Source: Camarhynchus parvulus (lineage: Eukaryota > Chordata > Aves > Passeriformes > Thraupidae). Taken from it: a stretch of DNA of 64,000 nucleotides. Each line of letters opens with the position of its first letter. Position 1 is the first letter of the stretch. A program made the translations under genes and the position numbers. Below the pieces are notes generated by a model, which was not told the DNA's origin, searched no databases, and was given only the letters and a program-made list of their open reading frames with translations. Below are positions 60,993 to 64,000 of this stretch, in pieces. The stretch lies in the NCBI RefSeq assembly GCF_901933205.1, contig NC_044600.1, forward strand, positions 11,570,501 through 11,634,500, written 5' to 3'.

Positions 60993-61721
60993 AAGATTTC
61001 CTTTTAGAGCTGTGTATGGAAATGTTTGTGTGGAATTTAAAAATGTTGTAATCCTGAATTATTTCAGCCTATCAGTCTATCAAAGGAATAGCTGTTTTCT
61101 CCTGTTTCTCAGCCCCCAAGTGGCTGCAGCAAAAAATATTTGTCAGGTTTCTCTGGAGCTTTTCCCCTTTATTATTGTCTGCACAGTCTCCACATAAAAG
61201 GTTACCAGCCTTGGCTTTTGCATATACAATTAATACTGGGTTTATGTTGTAATCCCACTTCAGTTTGCTGATCAGCCTTCCCCAGCTGTTATGATATGGA
61301 AACCAAAATATCAAGATGTTCTCGTTAAGAACAGTGGCCTGACTTCAGCTGCGCAAATGCATTTTTAGTCCTTTGTCAGAGACTAGATTTCTATATAGCA
61401 GTTTCCACAGAAACAGCAGGAGACTCAGTGGTCCTGGAAATCAGGCCCCCTGTTAGTTTGGTTACATATGGATACATAGGCACCCTATTACAGCTGGAAA
61501 ATGAAAAGAGTTAATATTGGAGTTATTACTAGGTATTTCCCCTCTTGCCCCTCTGTGTCATATCATGGGTTGCTTTGGCACTTGTGTTACCCAGCCAGCT
61601 TCAGGGCCTGAGTGGCTTCCCCACTGAACCAGGCCAGAAGTGAGCTGTCTTTTGGGAGTGAATCACTGATGAATTTTAAACAGAGTCCAAGACTCAGGAC
61701 TGCTCTCATCTGTCAGCTGAA

Positions 61722-61797
61722 GGTCATGCTGTCAGTGTGTGTGTACCAGGGCTACTCAAGGTCGTGCTGTCAGTGTATATGTACCAGGGTTACTCAA
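61722..61797 (+). repeat. Two-copy 38-bp tandem duplication
   Basis: Units 61722-61759 and 61760-61797 both run from GGTC.TGCTGTCAGTGT to CTACTCAA or TTACTCAA and differ at a few positions, mostly G/A and C/T changes. Confidence 0.9.
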
Positions 61798-61880
61798 GTG
61801 ATGGACTCCAATGTGGATTTAGGAATAAGGCAGTTTTGCCTAGACAATTTATAGATCCCTGACAAGATTTCCCTCCACCG

Positions 61881-61916
61881 CTTTTTGTTTTTTGTTTTTT
61901 GGTTTGGTTTTTTTTA
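61881..61916 (+). repeat. T/G low-complexity tract
   Basis: CTTTTTGTTTTTTG-type run with a single initial C. It is probably a decayed poly-T or simple repeat. Confidence 0.75.
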
Positions 61917-63753
61917 CCGATTGTGAGGACTTCTCCCAGCATGGATCCTTCCCACAAGCTGCAGTTTTTCACAAACTGCACCAGTGTAATCCTTCCCAAG
62001 GGGTAAATTCCTTCAGGAACAGACTACTCCCACATGGGTTTTCCATGGGGTCACAAATCTTGCCAGCAAACCTTCTCCAGTGTGCATTCCTCTCTCCACA
62101 CATCCACAGGTTCTGCCAGTACCCAAAGTCCTAACACAGAGAAGCTTTTGAGGCTGCTGCAGTGCTTGACAGGATTGAGGATTGTCCCCATTTCTATTTC
62201 TTTTTGAGGGCCAGGGACTTCTCATCCAAGTAATCTACACTGGTGGAGTGGCAATGTCAAAGGACAGTAAGCATCCATAGAGTGTAAGACTGCATATGGA
62301 CCATTACTCAAGACAAAAAGGGAAATGTTTTACTGTAGTATATGCTGAGATATAAAACTTCCCAGCTTAACCACTTTCTACCTTCAGATCCATTTAGAGC
62401 TGAGTGGAGCTGACAGCATGAAGTGCATTGCACCCCTTGACACTGGATGTGCAGAGCATATGATGGGGCAAGCCATGAACACTTCTGTGTGGATATGGAG
62501 AAGTGCCAGACATTGTCCTGTCTGGAGTACTTGGGCATATCCTTAAACACAGACTGAACAAGCCTGTGGGCTTCAGACTTAATGGCCTTCTGGGCCTCAG
62601 TAGGTAACACAGTTTTTATACTGAGTTTTGCTGTGCTCAGTTTTGCTGCTGCTTGCAGGGAAAGGAGTGTGCAGCACCTGGCTTGTCCAGCAGCACTGCT
62701 TCTTCTGCACTGACCTGCTTCCCAACAAGGAAACCTCCACATTCAACCCAGTGGACCATGGTAAAAATTAGCAGAGTGAATTTGATGTTCATTATTTCCT
62801 CCTCCTCCTTGGCAGTATTCCTAGCAAATTTGGTACCTGAATTCCTAAAAGGCTCAATTCTAGATATAATTACCAGTTTGTGGGGGGCTCACAGGATGTC
62901 CATAATCAATGCTCAAGGGAAAGCCCTGAGAACAGCTGGAGCTGTGCTCAGAGCGGGAGAGATCTGTTCTGTGAAAGGTAATGGAAAACTTAATATTCTC
63001 TTTTGGTGCTGAGGTACTTGATCAATTTTTTTATTCTTTTTTGTTTACATTTTAGGTGCCCTTTTCTGATTTTTAGACATATGTGTACTTTTTCTTTCTC
63101 TCTCCTATGAGCTCCTCTCCTATGAGGATAGAATTCTGCTGAAACCCTTCCCCCAAAACCACAGACAGATGCAGATTAAAGGTATGTGCTTTTGCAAGAG
63201 GTCTGTATTCACGCTGTCACTCTCTGAATTAAGATTGCTGTGGTTTATGTATGTGCAGCTGCTTTCTAATTAAAGCCCACATCTGCCCCGGCTTTAACAC
63301 CAGTCAACTGCAGTGAAGCCATTAACCCTCTCTGTTACTCTCCCCCCTTTTTCCTATGGGCACATGGAAGGCTAAATAGATTGAGAAATGAAAACCCAAA
63401 AGCCCAGTTCTCTCTCTTGCTGGGGTTATGCTCAGTACATCAGAAGAAGGAAGGGCATGGAAGCTAGGTCTCTCTCTGTTCCCTCAGGCTTAATAAGATT
63501 CTGTGTTTTAGTCTAATTTAGCACACACTCAAGGCTGGGCTGCAGTCCTTTATTCTGGTGCCCAAAAAGTTTTTACATTATTATGTCTGCTCCCAATCCG
63601 TTTAGTTGCTTAAAACTCCTGACAAGCCCCTTCTGGGAAGGATGTGTATTTGTTGAGTAAAGTGGGTTACCCTGTCATCCATCCACCCAAAGGATCCCCT
63701 GTGTCAGGGGAAGGAATCCTTGGGCATTTCGCACTTGCTCTGTGTTTCTTCAG

Positions 63754-63955
63754 CTGTACAAAAGGAGAGCCAGGAGAGTCTGGCCCTGGAGACTGTGGCC
63801 TTTGCTCACAGCCAGCTTGTAGAATTCAGGAGGCCTTGTCATCCAGAAGGGATGTTTGTATGATTCTCCTAAATGACAGAGAAGATAAATGAGTACAGAT
63901 GAAAGTTTTCTCTTGTTTCCTTGGGACTGAGCAATAAAGTAGGGAATCTGTAATA
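63754..63955 (+). other. Candidate 3'-terminal exon (weak) with polyadenylation signal
   Basis: A pyrimidine-rich stretch ends in TTTCTTCAG at 63753, which resembles an acceptor. From there an open frame encodes CTKGEPGESGPGDCGLCSQ and 27 further residues to a TGA at 63890-63892, with three collagen-like Gly-X-Y triplets and four Cys. AATAAA follows at 63933-63938. A genomic A13 run begins at 63962, which could also mark a retroposed transcript end. No upstream exon was found, and I do not recognise the protein. Confidence 0.2.
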
Positions 63956-63961
63956 CCTATT

Positions 63962-63974
63962 AAAAAAAAAAAAA
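63962..63974 (+). repeat. A13 run followed by A/C-rich sequence
   Basis: Thirteen A start 24 bases after an AATAAA hexamer, followed by CCAAACAATACCACC. The spacing is what a retroposed polyadenylated transcript would leave. Confidence 0.8.
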
Positions 63975-64000
63975 CCAAACAATACCACCAAAACACTAGA

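Larger units (their letters stand above)
60995..64000. other. Right-edge sequence without an identified gene
   Basis: Mixed composition. It contains a two-copy 38-bp duplication, a T/G tract and a possible terminal exon at the extreme right (listed separately). The block at 63200-63320 (with TGTGGTTT and TAATTAAA words) looks unique and could be conserved. Confidence 0.45.

Overview
The window is vertebrate nuclear DNA, most likely from a bird and possibly a songbird. The evidence is long AT-rich non-coding stretches, few interspersed repeats, two decayed CR1 LINE 3' ends of avian type, no Alu- or L1-like sequence, and one sharp CpG island. Most open reading frames are short chance ORFs. Only one protein-coding segment can be identified with confidence.

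That segment is the first coding exon of AMMECR1 on the minus strand (24315 down to 23862), inside a CpG island at about 23.4-24.7 kb. It encodes the low-complexity N-terminus (conserved [13 protein letters not shown] block, Gly/Ala/Pro tracts) and the first 34 residues of the AMMECR1 domain ([20 protein letters not shown]...). It ends at a clear GTGAGT splice donor. As written, the exon carries a one-base frame break in a C5 run at 24101-24105. Adding back one base makes the exon 151 codons plus 2 nt and restores the expected Tyr codon across the splice.

Layout: 1-23860 is best read as the 5' part of AMMECR1 intron 1. I found no further exon there. It holds A/C-rich and purine tracts and a perfect 21-bp-stem hairpin at 9622-9668. 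23.4-24.7 kb is the promoter, 5' UTR and exon 1. 24.7-64 kb is the upstream flank with no identifiable gene. It contains an eight-copy 44-bp minisatellite (38008-38359) next to a GC-rich patch, an (ATGG)19 microsatellite (49561-49636), a MIR-like ancient SINE (about 44155-44250), a second strong hairpin (47314-47359), CR1 remnants (58230-58527 and 60152-60992), and a weak candidate 3'-terminal exon at the right edge.

A large-scale signal links these parts. The plus strand is A-rich over T left of the island and T-rich over A right of it. This fits leftward transcription of AMMECR1 on one side, and either rightward transcription or an origin-type asymmetry on the other. I found no exotic gene system. 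The points most worth checking are the skew switch, the exon 1 frame break and two-start arrangement, the two hairpins, and the minisatellite that is open in all three minus-strand frames.
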